Assembly: GCF_032917945.1 (NCBI RefSeq)
Contig: NZ_CP136624.1
Coordinates: 8,246,001 to 8,310,000, forward strand
Origin: Bradyrhizobium sp. sBnM-33
Lineage (GTDB): Bacteria; Pseudomonadota; Alphaproteobacteria; Rhizobiales; Xanthobacteraceae
Direction: 5' to 3'
DNA: 64,000 bases
This document shows positions 26,139 to 33,659 of this stretch, one piece after another. Each line of letters starts with the position of its first letter. Position 1 is the first letter of the stretch. The translations under genes were made by a program, and so were the position numbers. A model generated the notes under the pieces. It was not told where the DNA came from. It ran no database searches and saw only the letters and a list, made by a program, of their open reading frames with translations.

Positions 26139-27080
26139 CTAGCCGCCGGCACCCGCCGGGGCAGGTTCGCTTTTGGCTTGTTTCATGATCGCCGACGGAT
26201 CGGCGCCGACGCGCCCGCTGGTCTTGTCGGCGGCGCTTTCGCGCGACAGCCGCATGTCGAAGCGGATGCTCGGCATACCCTTGATCGGGCAGTCGGGATC
26301 GTTTGCGACCACGTCGACGGCAAGATCGCCCGACGAGCCGAACACGACATCATCGGCGAGATGGGGATCGTCACGCAGATAGAGCGCCGTGACCAGTTCG
26401 CGATAGCCGGCTGCACCGACCAGGAAGTGAATATGCGCCGGCCGCATGCCATGCCGCGCCTGCGCCTTCACCATGGCGCCGACCGGGCCATCCATCGGGA
26501 TCGAATAGCCGAGCGGCTTCACGGTGCGCAGCACATAGAGGCCATTGGCATCGGTTGTGAACACGCCGCGGTAGTCGACCGAGGTCGCGCTGGCCTGGAT
26601 GTCGTAGAGGCCGTCGGCGCCGGTCTGCCAGATCGAGACGGTGGCGTTGGCGACAGGCTTGCCCGCGGCATCGGTGACGCGGCCGTACAGCACGCATTCG
26701 CTGCCGGGCTTCGGGTTCTTGGCGATCGAACTGCCGGCTGCAAGCGTCGGCGTGGCCTCGCGGTAGAACGGGCCGAGCAGGCTGGTGTGGGTGGCTTCCT
26801 CAAGCGCGGTCGCGTCATGCAGCCCGTTGACGAGCGCCGAGAGACCGAGGGTATCGGATAGCAGGATGAATTCCTGTCGTTCCGGCGAGCACATCTTGCC
26901 GGCGGCGGTCATGAATTCGATGCCCTTGATCCATTCCGCGGGCGTCAGGTTGACCTCGCGGGCGAAGGCATGGAGGTGTTTTACCGCCGACGCCATGATC
27001 TCCTTCAGGCGAGGGTCGGGCGTCGTCGCCATCTGGTCGAGCACGGCGTCCGTGATCGTTTCCGGCGTTAACTCACGCAT
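26139..27080 (-). CDS. Intradiol ring-cleavage dioxygenase, catechol/hydroxyquinol 1,2-dioxygenase type
   Basis: A 313-residue non-haem Fe(III) enzyme that opens catechol-type rings between the hydroxyls. The N-terminal helical dimer domain (EWIKGIEFMTAAGKMCSPER) and the core domain are both present. Iron ligands are visible as Y in GADGLYDIQ, Y in PLGYSIPMDGPVG, and two H in RPAHIHFLV. The tail is low-complexity. Sequence feel is nearer hydroxyquinol 1,2-dioxygenase than catechol 1,2-dioxygenase, but that is a judgement. It lies first in the minus-strand set with the ABC importer, implying a joint uptake-and-cleavage role. A short inverted repeat sits 18 bases before the start. Confidence 0.88.
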   Translation of the reverse strand: MRELTPETITDAVLDQMATTPDPRLKEIMASAVKHLHAFAREVNLTPAEWIKGIEFMTAAGKMCSPERQEFILLSDTLGLSALVNGLHDATALEEATHTSLLGPFYREATPTLAAGSSIAKNPKPGSECVLYGRVTDAAGKPVANATVSIWQTGADGLYDIQASATSVDYRGVFTTDANGLYVLRTVKPLGYSIPMDGPVGAMVKAQARHGMRPAHIHFLVGAAGYRELVTALYLRDDPHLADDVVFGSSGDLAVDVVANDPDCPIKGMPSIRFDMRLSRESAADKTSGRVGADPSAIMKQAKSEPAPAGAGG

Positions 27081-27312
27081 GCGTCACTCCCTGAGCTGCC
27101 GGCAGTTATTCGACCTGCCGGCTGTTTTGCAGCAAGCCTAACCGCTTGTTGGGGATCAACACAAGGCGTTCGAAGGCGAGGCCTGCGCCCTCTCCTACGA
27201 ATTGATACGGGCGCCTAGGGTCACATGGCCCGCACATTCTCGCGTCAAAACGAACGCGGCGGGCTTCAGCCCACGATTTTGCGATTGCACAAATGGCGCA
27301 ACGGCAGTGGGA

Positions 27313-27648
27313 TCATTTTTCGCGCATCGGTGGCGCAACCTTCTCCGGTGGCGCCGGCGGCAGTGCGGGCTGAGCGCCTGCCTTCTGCGCATCGGGGTCG
27401 GGGCGGGCCGGCTGCGGCGGAATGTCTGATGGCCTTTGCCCGGTCGTGCCCGGTTCGGGCGGCGCGGGCGGCTTCGTTTCCGCGTCTGGCGTCGATTGCG
27501 TCGGCGGCGTCGCCTGCGCGACGTGCAAAGAATCGCGCGCCACGATCTCGCTCAGCGACAACGCCGAAATGATTAGCCCGACCGCGATCAGCGTGGACGC
27601 GGCCAGCATTTCCCTTCGGTATTTGCGTTGACGGGCATCGGCAGGCAT
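27313..27648 (-). CDS. Proline-rich single-helix membrane protein
   Basis: A 111-residue product: a basic N terminus (ARQRKYRREM), one transmembrane helix (LAASTLIAVGLIISALSLSEIV), then about 70 residues rich in proline, alanine and charged residues ending APPMREK. This suits a membrane-anchored disordered protein exposed to the periplasm. No family is recognised. It lies between the dioxygenase and the WD40 gene, on the same strand as both, and 91 bases beyond the WD40 stop. Confidence 0.55.
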   Translation of the reverse strand: MPADARQRKYRREMLAASTLIAVGLIISALSLSEIVARDSLHVAQATPPTQSTPDAETKPPAPPEPGTTGQRPSDIPPQPARPDPDAQKAGAQPALPPAPPEKVAPPMREK

Positions 27649-27739
27649 ATCGTTGGACCCACAAAATGGTTCGTGGGCTCAACGGCCGGCAAGACGCATA
27701 GTTCCGCGGGGAACCTGCTTCGTAGCCTGGCCGGGACGC

Positions 27740-28744
27740 CTAGAATTCCAGCATCCCGGCGTCGCCGTCCTCAGTGCCGAAGGCCAGCAGCGTGCCCTTC
27801 GCGTTCCAGGCCAGAGCCGAGACCGGCTCGCTGCCGTTGCGGCGCACCAGAATTTCCGCGCCGTCCTCGAGCCGCACGATCAGCACGGTGCCGTCGCTAT
27901 AGCCTGCAGCCATGATGTCCTGCTTCGGATGACAGGCGACCACGGAAACGCGCGCCTGCAGCGGCGCCAGCATCGCCGGCTCCTTGCCCATCGGACCGTC
28001 CTTGCTGGCGAACGGCCAGATGATCACGGTATCGGCGCCGGAGGTAGCGAGCCCCTTGCCGCCCACGCTCCACGACATCGAGCGGACGCGGCCGGGATAG
28101 CCGCTCATCCGCATGTGCCTGTTATCGGCAAGCCGCCAGCCATGCAGCGCCGGCTCATGCATGGCGGTGACCAGGAATCTGTTGTCGGGGCTGAAGGTGA
28201 CGGCAAGATGCGAGCCGGCCCATTCCAAAAATTCCGGCTTCGCGGCCATGTTGGGAAACCACAGCGTCACGCCGTTGTAATGAGCGACCGCCACGCGCAG
28301 ACCCTTCGGCGCAAACGCCAGCCCGCCGACGGTCGACGGCGCGTCAAAAGTCTTCTCCTCGCCCTTGTCGCTGCGGACGAACGCCGTCTTGCCAGCCGAC
28401 CAAGCAAACGCGCCATCGGAATGCAGCGCGACATTGTCGATCCAGCGCCGCTTTGCATCGGTCGCAAGCACCGACGTCTCACCCTTTGCGTTCAATGCAA
28501 CGAGTTTGCCGTCGTCGCCACCGGTGACGACGCGCTTGCGATCGGACGCGGTGCAGAGGATGGCGCCGCCGTGCACGTCCAGACGGGAGGTTTCGCCGGT
28601 GGCATCGGCCATCGCGATTTTTTCCTCGGCACAGACGAAGGCGGCGCGCTCGCCGAGAAAATGCACGGCGGAGACGGGTGCACCGACCGCGACGGATTTC
28701 ACGCGATCGGTCAGGGATGCAATGGTGAGCTGTTCGGAAGACAT
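27740..28744 (-). CDS. WD40-repeat beta-propeller protein, last gene of the zinc operon
   Basis: A 334-residue protein with about seven blades of 40-45 residues. Examples are CTASDRKRVVTGGDDGKLVAL, VTFSPDNRFLVTAMHEPALHG, GGKGLATSGADTVIIWPF and AWNAKGTLLAFGTEDGDAG. There is no signal peptide, so it is probably cytosolic. It starts 10 bases after the stop of the COG0523 GTPase and is surely co-transcribed. Proteins like this have no assigned role; the position suggests a partner or client scaffold of the zinc GTPase. The periplasmic zinc chaperone AztD is also a propeller, but it is exported, unlike this protein. The start at 28744 is preferred over a longer frame from 28765. Confidence 0.85.
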   Translation of the reverse strand: MSSEQLTIASLTDRVKSVAVGAPVSAVHFLGERAAFVCAEEKIAMADATGETSRLDVHGGAILCTASDRKRVVTGGDDGKLVALNAKGETSVLATDAKRRWIDNVALHSDGAFAWSAGKTAFVRSDKGEEKTFDAPSTVGGLAFAPKGLRVAVAHYNGVTLWFPNMAAKPEFLEWAGSHLAVTFSPDNRFLVTAMHEPALHGWRLADNRHMRMSGYPGRVRSMSWSVGGKGLATSGADTVIIWPFASKDGPMGKEPAMLAPLQARVSVVACHPKQDIMAAGYSDGTVLIVRLEDGAEILVRRNGSEPVSALAWNAKGTLLAFGTEDGDAGMLEF

Positions 28745-28754
28745 GTTTTCCGTC

Positions 28755-29804
28755 TCACGCAGCAATGCAGCTTTCGAAACCTTCGCGGATTGTCTTTTCC
28801 GGCAATTCGCGGCCGATGAAGACGACGCGGCTTTCGCGTGGCTCGCCTTCCTTCCACTTCCGCTGATGATCGCCTTCCAGCATCATGTGCACACCCTGGA
28901 ACACATAACGGTCGTCGTCGTCGGTGAAGGAGAGGATGCCCTTCGAGCGTAGGATCTTCTGGCCCTCGGTGGCGACGAGGTTTTGCAGCCACGGCATGAA
29001 TTTGGTCGGGTCGAGCGGCTTGTCCGACCGCAGCGACAGCGATTGCATATCCTCGTCGTGGTAGTGCTTCAATCCGCCATGGCTGTGGCCGTGATGGTGA
29101 TCATGGCCATGATGGTGATCATGATCATGATGGTGATGATCGTCGCCGGCATCGAGGAATTCCGGCTCAATCTCCAGAATGCGATCGAGATCGAACGCAC
29201 CGCGTTCCAGCACGTCTGATAGCGCGACCTTGCATCGCTCGGTGCGGTGCAGCTTTGCATATGGATTGATGCCGCGGATCCGCGCCTCGACCTCGGCAAG
29301 CTCCGGCTTGGAGACGAGATCGGTCTTGTTCAGCACGATGACGTCGGCGAAGGCGATCTGGTTCTTGGCTTCCGGCGCATCCTTGAGACGATCGCTCAGC
29401 CATTTGGCGTCGGCCACCGTCACCACCGCATCGAGCCGCGCGTTCCTCTGCACATCTTCGTCGACGAAGAAGGTCTGCGCTACCGGTGCCGGATCGGCCA
29501 GGCCGGTGGTCTCGACGATGATGGCGTCGAACTTGCCCTTGCGCTTCATCAGGCCGTCCATGATGCGGACGAGGTCGCCGCGCACGGTGCAGCAGACGCA
29601 GCCATTGTTCATTTCGAACACTTCTTCGTCGGCGCCGATGATGAGATCGTTGTCGATGCCGATCTCGCCGAATTCGTTAACAATGACGGCGTACTTCTTG
29701 CCGTGGTTTTCCGACAGGATGCGGTTGAGCAGCGTGGTCTTGCCGGCGCCGAGATAACCCGTCAGCACGGTCACTGGAATTTTCTGGGACGAAAGTTCAG
29801 ACAT
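28755..29804 (-). CDS. COG0523 (CobW/ZNG1-type) GTPase, putative zinc chaperone
   Basis: A 349-residue GTP-binding metallochaperone. Walker A is TGYLGAGKTTLLNR (residues 15-28), the metal motif is GCVCC (68-72), Walker B is VETTGLADP, and the guanine motif is NKTD (159-162). Residues 223-248 are a run of histidine and aspartate that should bind zinc. The C-terminal CobW domain follows (DDDRYVFQGVHMM, REVFIG-like end). Family members under Zur control deliver zinc to enzymes during starvation. It lies 55 bases after the zinc-binding protein gene in the same operon and is followed by the WD40 gene. The start MSELSSQK is preferred over one 11 codons longer. Confidence 0.93.
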   Translation of the reverse strand: MSELSSQKIPVTVLTGYLGAGKTTLLNRILSENHGKKYAVIVNEFGEIGIDNDLIIGADEEVFEMNNGCVCCTVRGDLVRIMDGLMKRKGKFDAIIVETTGLADPAPVAQTFFVDEDVQRNARLDAVVTVADAKWLSDRLKDAPEAKNQIAFADVIVLNKTDLVSKPELAEVEARIRGINPYAKLHRTERCKVALSDVLERGAFDLDRILEIEPEFLDAGDDHHHHDHDHHHGHDHHHGHSHGGLKHYHDEDMQSLSLRSDKPLDPTKFMPWLQNLVATEGQKILRSKGILSFTDDDDRYVFQGVHMMLEGDHQRKWKEGEPRESRVVFIGRELPEKTIREGFESCIAA

Positions 29805-29859
29805 TAATGGCTCCGGAGCGGAAATGGTTTTGCGCACCGGCAGCAGGGAGGCCCCTGCC

Positions 29860-30729
29860 CTATGGGCTCAGCGCGCTGGTCAGGGCCTTTATATTGTGCC
29901 TGACCATCGCAATGTAAGTGGGAGAATCGCCCTTTTCGCCGGTCAAGCTGTCGGAATAGAGCGTTCCGCCGACCTTGGCGCCGGTCTCGGCCGATATCCG
30001 GCTCATCAGGCGGGGATCGCTGATATTTTCGAGAAAAACTGCCGGTATTCTGGCCGCCCTGATCTGGGTGATGATCTTTGCGACATCGCGGGCACTGGCC
30101 TCGGATTCGGTCGATACACCGACCGGCGCAATGAATTCGATGCCATAGGCGGCGGCGAAATAACCGAACGCGCCGTGGGTCGAGATCACCTTGCGGCGCC
30201 CTTCTGGAATCTTGGCGATCGCCTCGCGCACCTCGCGGTCCAATGCGTCGAGTTGCGCCAGATAGGCGCTGGCGTTGGACTTGAAGATTTCGGCACTGGC
30301 GGAATCGGCGGCCACCAGCGCGTCGCGGATATTGGCGACGTAGATCTTGGCGTTGGCGACAGATTGCCAGGCATGCGGATCAGCTTCCGAGCCGAGCTTG
30401 AGCGGCGTAACACCGGTAGTCGTAGTTACGACGGTCGCCTTTCCGCCGGCGGATTTGACGAGCCGCGATAACCAGCCCTCGAACCCAAGACCATTGACGA
30501 ACACTAGCTTTGCACCCGCAACCCGTTTGGCGTCCGAGGGCGCCGGCACATAAACATGCGCATCGCTGTCGGGCCCGACCAGTGTGGTGACCTCGACGCG
30601 ATCGCCGCCGACCTGGCGGACGAAATCGCCGATGATCGAGAAGCTCGCGACGACATTGAGGCGATCCGCGGCGCGGGCCGGGCCGACGAGCGCGAGCACG
30701 GCGAGAGCGATGAACAAGAGCCGGATCAT
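29860..30729 (-). CDS. Zinc ABC transporter substrate-binding protein (ZnuA/TroA family)
   Basis: A 289-residue exported protein with signal MIRLLFIALAVLALVGPARA. Cluster A-I features include VVASFSIIGDFVRQVGGDRV, the ligand histidine in DSDAHVYVPAPSDA, the second in ADPHAW, the third in STHGAFGYFAAAYG, and a carboxylate near LYSDSL. The long His-rich loop of classical ZnuA is absent, as in AztC-type proteins, so manganese or iron cannot be excluded from this sequence alone. The Zur box upstream makes zinc the best call. The start lies 3 bases from the permease stop. Confidence 0.88.
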   Translation of the reverse strand: MIRLLFIALAVLALVGPARAADRLNVVASFSIIGDFVRQVGGDRVEVTTLVGPDSDAHVYVPAPSDAKRVAGAKLVFVNGLGFEGWLSRLVKSAGGKATVVTTTTGVTPLKLGSEADPHAWQSVANAKIYVANIRDALVAADSASAEIFKSNASAYLAQLDALDREVREAIAKIPEGRRKVISTHGAFGYFAAAYGIEFIAPVGVSTESEASARDVAKIITQIRAARIPAVFLENISDPRLMSRISAETGAKVGGTLYSDSLTGEKGDSPTYIAMVRHNIKALTSALSP

Positions 30730-30731
30730 GA

Positions 30732-31601
30732 CTACGCCTCGAGATGCCGGCCGGGAAACATCTGCCGGACCAGGCCGCTGACGGGACCGAACAACAGCGA
30801 GACCACATACAGCGCCGCGGCGATCAGAATGACCGCGGGTCCTGAGGGAATTTTGGTCTGAAACGACAGCACCAGTCCGGCATAGCCCGAGACAATCGCG
30901 CTTGCGACCGCGATGCAGATCATGCCAGTGATGTCGCGCGACCAGAACCGGGCGATGCCGGCGGGCAGGATCATCAGGCCAACGCCGAGCAAGGTGCCGA
31001 GGGCGTGAAAGCCGTTGACCAGGTTGATGACGACGAGCGCCAGGAACGCCAGATGCGCGGGCGCGCCGGCGCGAGAGACAGTGCGCAGGAATAGCGGATC
31101 GACGCATTCGATCACGAGGGGACGGTAGATTACCGCCATCACCAAGAGTGTAATCGTGGCGTTGAAGGCGATCACCAGCAGCGTCTGATCATCCATCGCG
31201 AGGATGTTGCCGAACAGCACGTGCAGCAAGTCGATATTGGTGCCCTTGATGGAAACGATGGTAACGCCGAGCGCGAGCGACACCAGATAGAAGGTCGCGA
31301 GCGAGGCGTCTTCCTTCAGCTCGGTGTTGCGCGCGACGAGGCCGGCGAGCAGTGCGACCGTAAAGCCCGCAATCAATCCGCCCGTCGTCATCGCGAACAG
31401 GTTCAGCCCCGAGACCAGGAAGCCGATCGCAGCTCCCGGCAGGATCGCGTGCGCCATGGCGTCACCGACCAGGCTCATCCGCCGCAGCATCAGGAACACG
31501 CCGATCGGCGCGGCGCCGAGCGCGAGCGCGATCACGGCGGCGAGCGCGCGGCGCATGAACTCGAATTCGATGAAGGGCGCGAACAGCGCGTCGTACAGCA
31601 T
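30732..31601 (-). CDS. Zinc ABC transporter permease (ZnuB family)
   Basis: A 289-residue membrane protein with about eight helices. ABC-3 permease features are RRMSLVGDAMAHAILPGAAIGF, ELKEDASLATFYLVSLALGV, and the coupling segment in the helix after DITGMICIAVASAIVSGYAGL. The gene overlaps the ATPase stop by one base (TGATG), so translation is coupled. The tail FPGRHLEA ends next to the binding-protein start. The start MLYDALFAPF is the first methionine compatible with the upstream ATPase gene. Confidence 0.92.
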   Translation of the reverse strand: MLYDALFAPFIEFEFMRRALAAVIALALGAAPIGVFLMLRRMSLVGDAMAHAILPGAAIGFLVSGLNLFAMTTGGLIAGFTVALLAGLVARNTELKEDASLATFYLVSLALGVTIVSIKGTNIDLLHVLFGNILAMDDQTLLVIAFNATITLLVMAVIYRPLVIECVDPLFLRTVSRAGAPAHLAFLALVVINLVNGFHALGTLLGVGLMILPAGIARFWSRDITGMICIAVASAIVSGYAGLVLSFQTKIPSGPAVILIAAALYVVSLLFGPVSGLVRQMFPGRHLEA

Positions 31602-32356
31602 CAGGCCGCCCGTGATGGCATATCGGCGGCGCAGGCTGCGGCGCTGTCGTCGAAGGCTTCGCACATCTTCATCGCCACCAGCAGGTTTTCCGGTGTCAGC
31701 ACGTCGGCGGTCGGCCCCCATGCAACCGGCCCCCGCGCCAGCAGCAGGGTTTCGGGGAAGTGGCTTCGCACCATCTCCAGATCGTGCAGCGCCGCCAGCA
31801 CGGTGCGCCCCTCGCCATGCCAGCGTCTGACCAGCGCGATCAGGTCCGCCGACGTCTTGGCGTCGATGGCGTTGAACGGCTCATCCAAAACGATGAGGCG
31901 CGAATCCTGCAGTAGCACCCGCGCAAACAGCATGCGCTGCATCTGGCCGCCGGACAGCGTGCCGATCGAGCGGTTTTCAAAACCGTTGAGCCCGACCGCG
32001 GCGAGCGCCGCCAGGATTTTCTCGCGCGCGACCTTGCCGATGCCGCCGAACGGGCCCGTCGAACGCCACAGGCCGCTGCCAACGAAATCGAACACCGAGA
32101 TCGGAAAGCTGCGGTCGATGTCGACGCTCTGCGGCAGATAGGCGATGTCCCTGCTATCGAGACCGCCGAGATCAATCGCGCCGGACAGCGGCTTGAGGAT
32201 GCCGGCCACTCCCCGGAACAGCGTCGACTTGCCGGCGCCGTTCGGCCCGATCACCGCCAGCAGCGCACCTTCCATCACCTCGCCATTGAGGTGGTGCACC
32301 GCCGGGTGGCGATCGTAGCCGAGCGTGACGTTTCGGAATTTGATCTGCACGGTCAT
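31601..32356 (-). CDS. Zinc ABC transporter ATP-binding protein (ZnuC/AztA family)
   Basis: A 251-residue ABC ATPase. Walker A is VIGPNGAGKSTLFRG, the Q-loop is IAYLPQSVDIDRSFP, the signature is TLSGGQMQRMLFARV, Walker B is LIVLDEPFNAID, and the switch histidine is AALHDLEMV. The chain ends in a cysteine-bearing tail. It begins 2 bases after the His-rich microprotein stop and overlaps the permease start by one base. The start at 32356 (MTVQIKF) is used; an in-frame extension of 11 codons runs into the preceding gene. Confidence 0.93.
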   Translation of the reverse strand: MTVQIKFRNVTLGYDRHPAVHHLNGEVMEGALLAVIGPNGAGKSTLFRGVAGILKPLSGAIDLGGLDSRDIAYLPQSVDIDRSFPISVFDFVGSGLWRSTGPFGGIGKVAREKILAALAAVGLNGFENRSIGTLSGGQMQRMLFARVLLQDSRLIVLDEPFNAIDAKTSADLIALVRRWHGEGRTVLAALHDLEMVRSHFPETLLLARGPVAWGPTADVLTPENLLVAMKMCEAFDDSAAACAADMPSRAA

Positions 32357-32358
32357 GC

Positions 32359-32544
32359 TCACCTCATCGCCACCAGGACAACGGCCCACAGACCGACGCT
32401 GACGGCGAACGCTGCCGCAAGGCGGGCTGACACGGTCATCCGCAGGATCGACCAGGGCGCGGCCTGCGCCGGATGCGGCGTCGCCGGACCGTGGCTGTGG
32501 GCGTGAGCGTGATGCGCGTGGTCGTGAGAGTGAGCGTGAGGCAT
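32359..32544 (-). CDS. His-rich single-helix membrane microprotein, first gene of the zinc operon
   Basis: A 61-residue protein. The first 24 residues hold ten histidines (PHAHSHDHAHHAHAHSHG), followed by a short linker and one transmembrane helix (LAAAFAVSVGLWAVVLVAM). It stops 2 bases before the ATPase start and begins 9 bases from a Zur box, so it is the leading gene of the operon. The cytosol- or periplasm-exposed histidines should bind zinc; a storage, sensing or hand-over role for the transporter is inferred. I know no named family. There is no Shine-Dalgarno sequence before the ATG, which fits a leaderless transcript. Confidence 0.75.
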   Translation of the reverse strand: MPHAHSHDHAHHAHAHSHGPATPHPAQAAPWSILRMTVSARLAAAFAVSVGLWAVVLVAMR

Positions 32545-32551
32545 GGATCGA

Positions 32552-32570
32552 CGTTATAATATAACATTAC
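32552..32570 (-). promoter_or_regulatory. Zur operator of the zinc operon
   Basis: The core GTTATAATATAAC (32553-32565) is a perfect dyad, extended on one side to TGTTATATTATAAC on the minus strand. It matches the known Zur consensus (TGTTATAATATAACA). Its edge lies 8 bases from the ATG at 32544, so zinc-loaded Zur would block the promoter. TATAAC within it may serve as the -10 element. Confidence 0.85.
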
Positions 32571-32817
32571 GGGAGTCCACGAGGGGCGTGGCCGCAAACC
32601 GGTGTTCTCAAAGGGCACCGTTTGTCATGCCGCGGGGCGCGCCCAGCAATCGAGCTGACCTACAAAGAGGCCGCCAACCGAGGCGACCCCTGTCATAAGG
32701 TCTTTAAATAGGTTTGCTTGTGTTTTCGCTGGCCGGCTATGGCCGCTGTCCTGGGGCAGGACGATTAATGTGGCCGGCAGGGGCCGTCTGAATTTCAGAG
32801 CAAGGCAGGCGGTCCCG

Positions 32818-33009
32818 CTAAGCCCTCAAGCTTCGAGTGGAAGGCTGGATCGTGAGGCGATAGGCAACGAGCGTGCGGCCGTCTGTTGCCTCCAGCGCCA
32901 TATCGCAGACGGGACAGCGATACTCGCCCTTGGTCCCTCGTTGTGACGAAAGCTCAAGCCGCCTGAATCCGGCCCCGCAGTTGGAGCAGGTCACGTCGCC
33001 CTTCTTCAT
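32818..33009 (-). CDS. Small zinc-ribbon protein
   Basis: A 63-residue cytosolic protein with two CxxC knuckles, CSNCGAGF and CPVCDMAL, 24 residues apart, which should hold one zinc ion. After the ribbon the chain continues with TLVAYRLTIQPSTRS. GGGG lies 5 bases before the ATG at 33009; a GTG two codons upstream is less likely. Small ribbons of this kind are common in Bradyrhizobium and have no known function. It lies 273 bases before the zinc operon on the same strand, but the Zur box in between separates them. Confidence 0.7.
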   Translation of the reverse strand: MKKGDVTCSNCGAGFRRLELSSQRGTKGEYRCPVCDMALEATDGRTLVAYRLTIQPSTRSLRA

Positions 33010-33155
33010 GTACACCCCTAGATTGGCTGATCCGCCCCAGCGGGGTCAGTCTTAGCCGATATTCACGGACAGAACCAGTTCATCATCCGGTGAATTGCGG
33101 GGGTTCTGCCGGTCTATGGTTTATGGTTATATCGATAACACCTTGAGCGTGCACA

Positions 33156-33659
33156 TCACGGTTTGCCGATCACCATCGCGATCGCGGCGGCGAGAAACGG
33201 GAACGGCACTGACACCGCGGCACGAAACCAGACGAAGCGGGCCGGCATGAAGGGGATTTCCCAGAGGATCATGCGCTGAAAGGCGAACAGCGCCCAGGCG
33301 ACGACATAGGCGATCACCTGCGGCGGGCCGCCGCCGACTTTCAGGGCCACCGCGCCGATCGAAAAGCCGACCACCGGGCCTCCGGGCGTCGCCGCGCCCG
33401 CGATGACGGCGGTCAGGACGCCGAGCCAGCCGCTGTCCGGGCCGAGCCAGCCGGTGATGACTTCCGGCGGGATGACGGCGGCGATGTAGCCCGAACCAAT
33501 CACGCCGAGCGCAATGCGCGGCACGATGTTGATGAAGTCCATCGAGCCTTCGCGCACCGACGACACCAGCACGACGCGGCCGCGCCGCCACGCCATAAAA
33601 CCGAGAATGGCAACCGAGCCCCACAGGGTGATGTCGATGATCAGCGCCGAGGCGGTCAT
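33156..33659 (-). CDS. Half-size permease, second of a pair
   Basis: A 167-residue protein with about four transmembrane helices. It carries the motif GAATPGGPVVGFSIGAVAL, followed by AYVVAWALFAFQRMILWEIPFM. The neighbouring upstream gene has the same pattern (GAILPGGPFTAYPVAAALL, then WELPIL), so the two are paralogues. They resemble halves of the UPF0718/ArsP-type permease family, which normally forms one longer chain. The start overlaps the upstream stop by 4 bases (ATGA). They probably form one heteromeric transporter; the substrate is unknown. Confidence 0.7.
   Translation of the reverse strand: MTASALIIDITLWGSVAILGFMAWRRGRVVLVSSVREGSMDFINIVPRIALGVIGSGYIAAVIPPEVITGWLGPDSGWLGVLTAVIAGAATPGGPVVGFSIGAVALKVGGGPPQVIAYVVAWALFAFQRMILWEIPFMPARFVWFRAAVSVPFPFLAAAIAMVIGKP

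Noticed and set aside
32359..32544. Idea that the His-rich frame is only an artefact of a CAY-repeat sequence
   Set aside because: It has a proper membrane helix after the histidines, fits exactly between the Zur box and the ATPase start with a 2-base gap, and so is kept as a gene.
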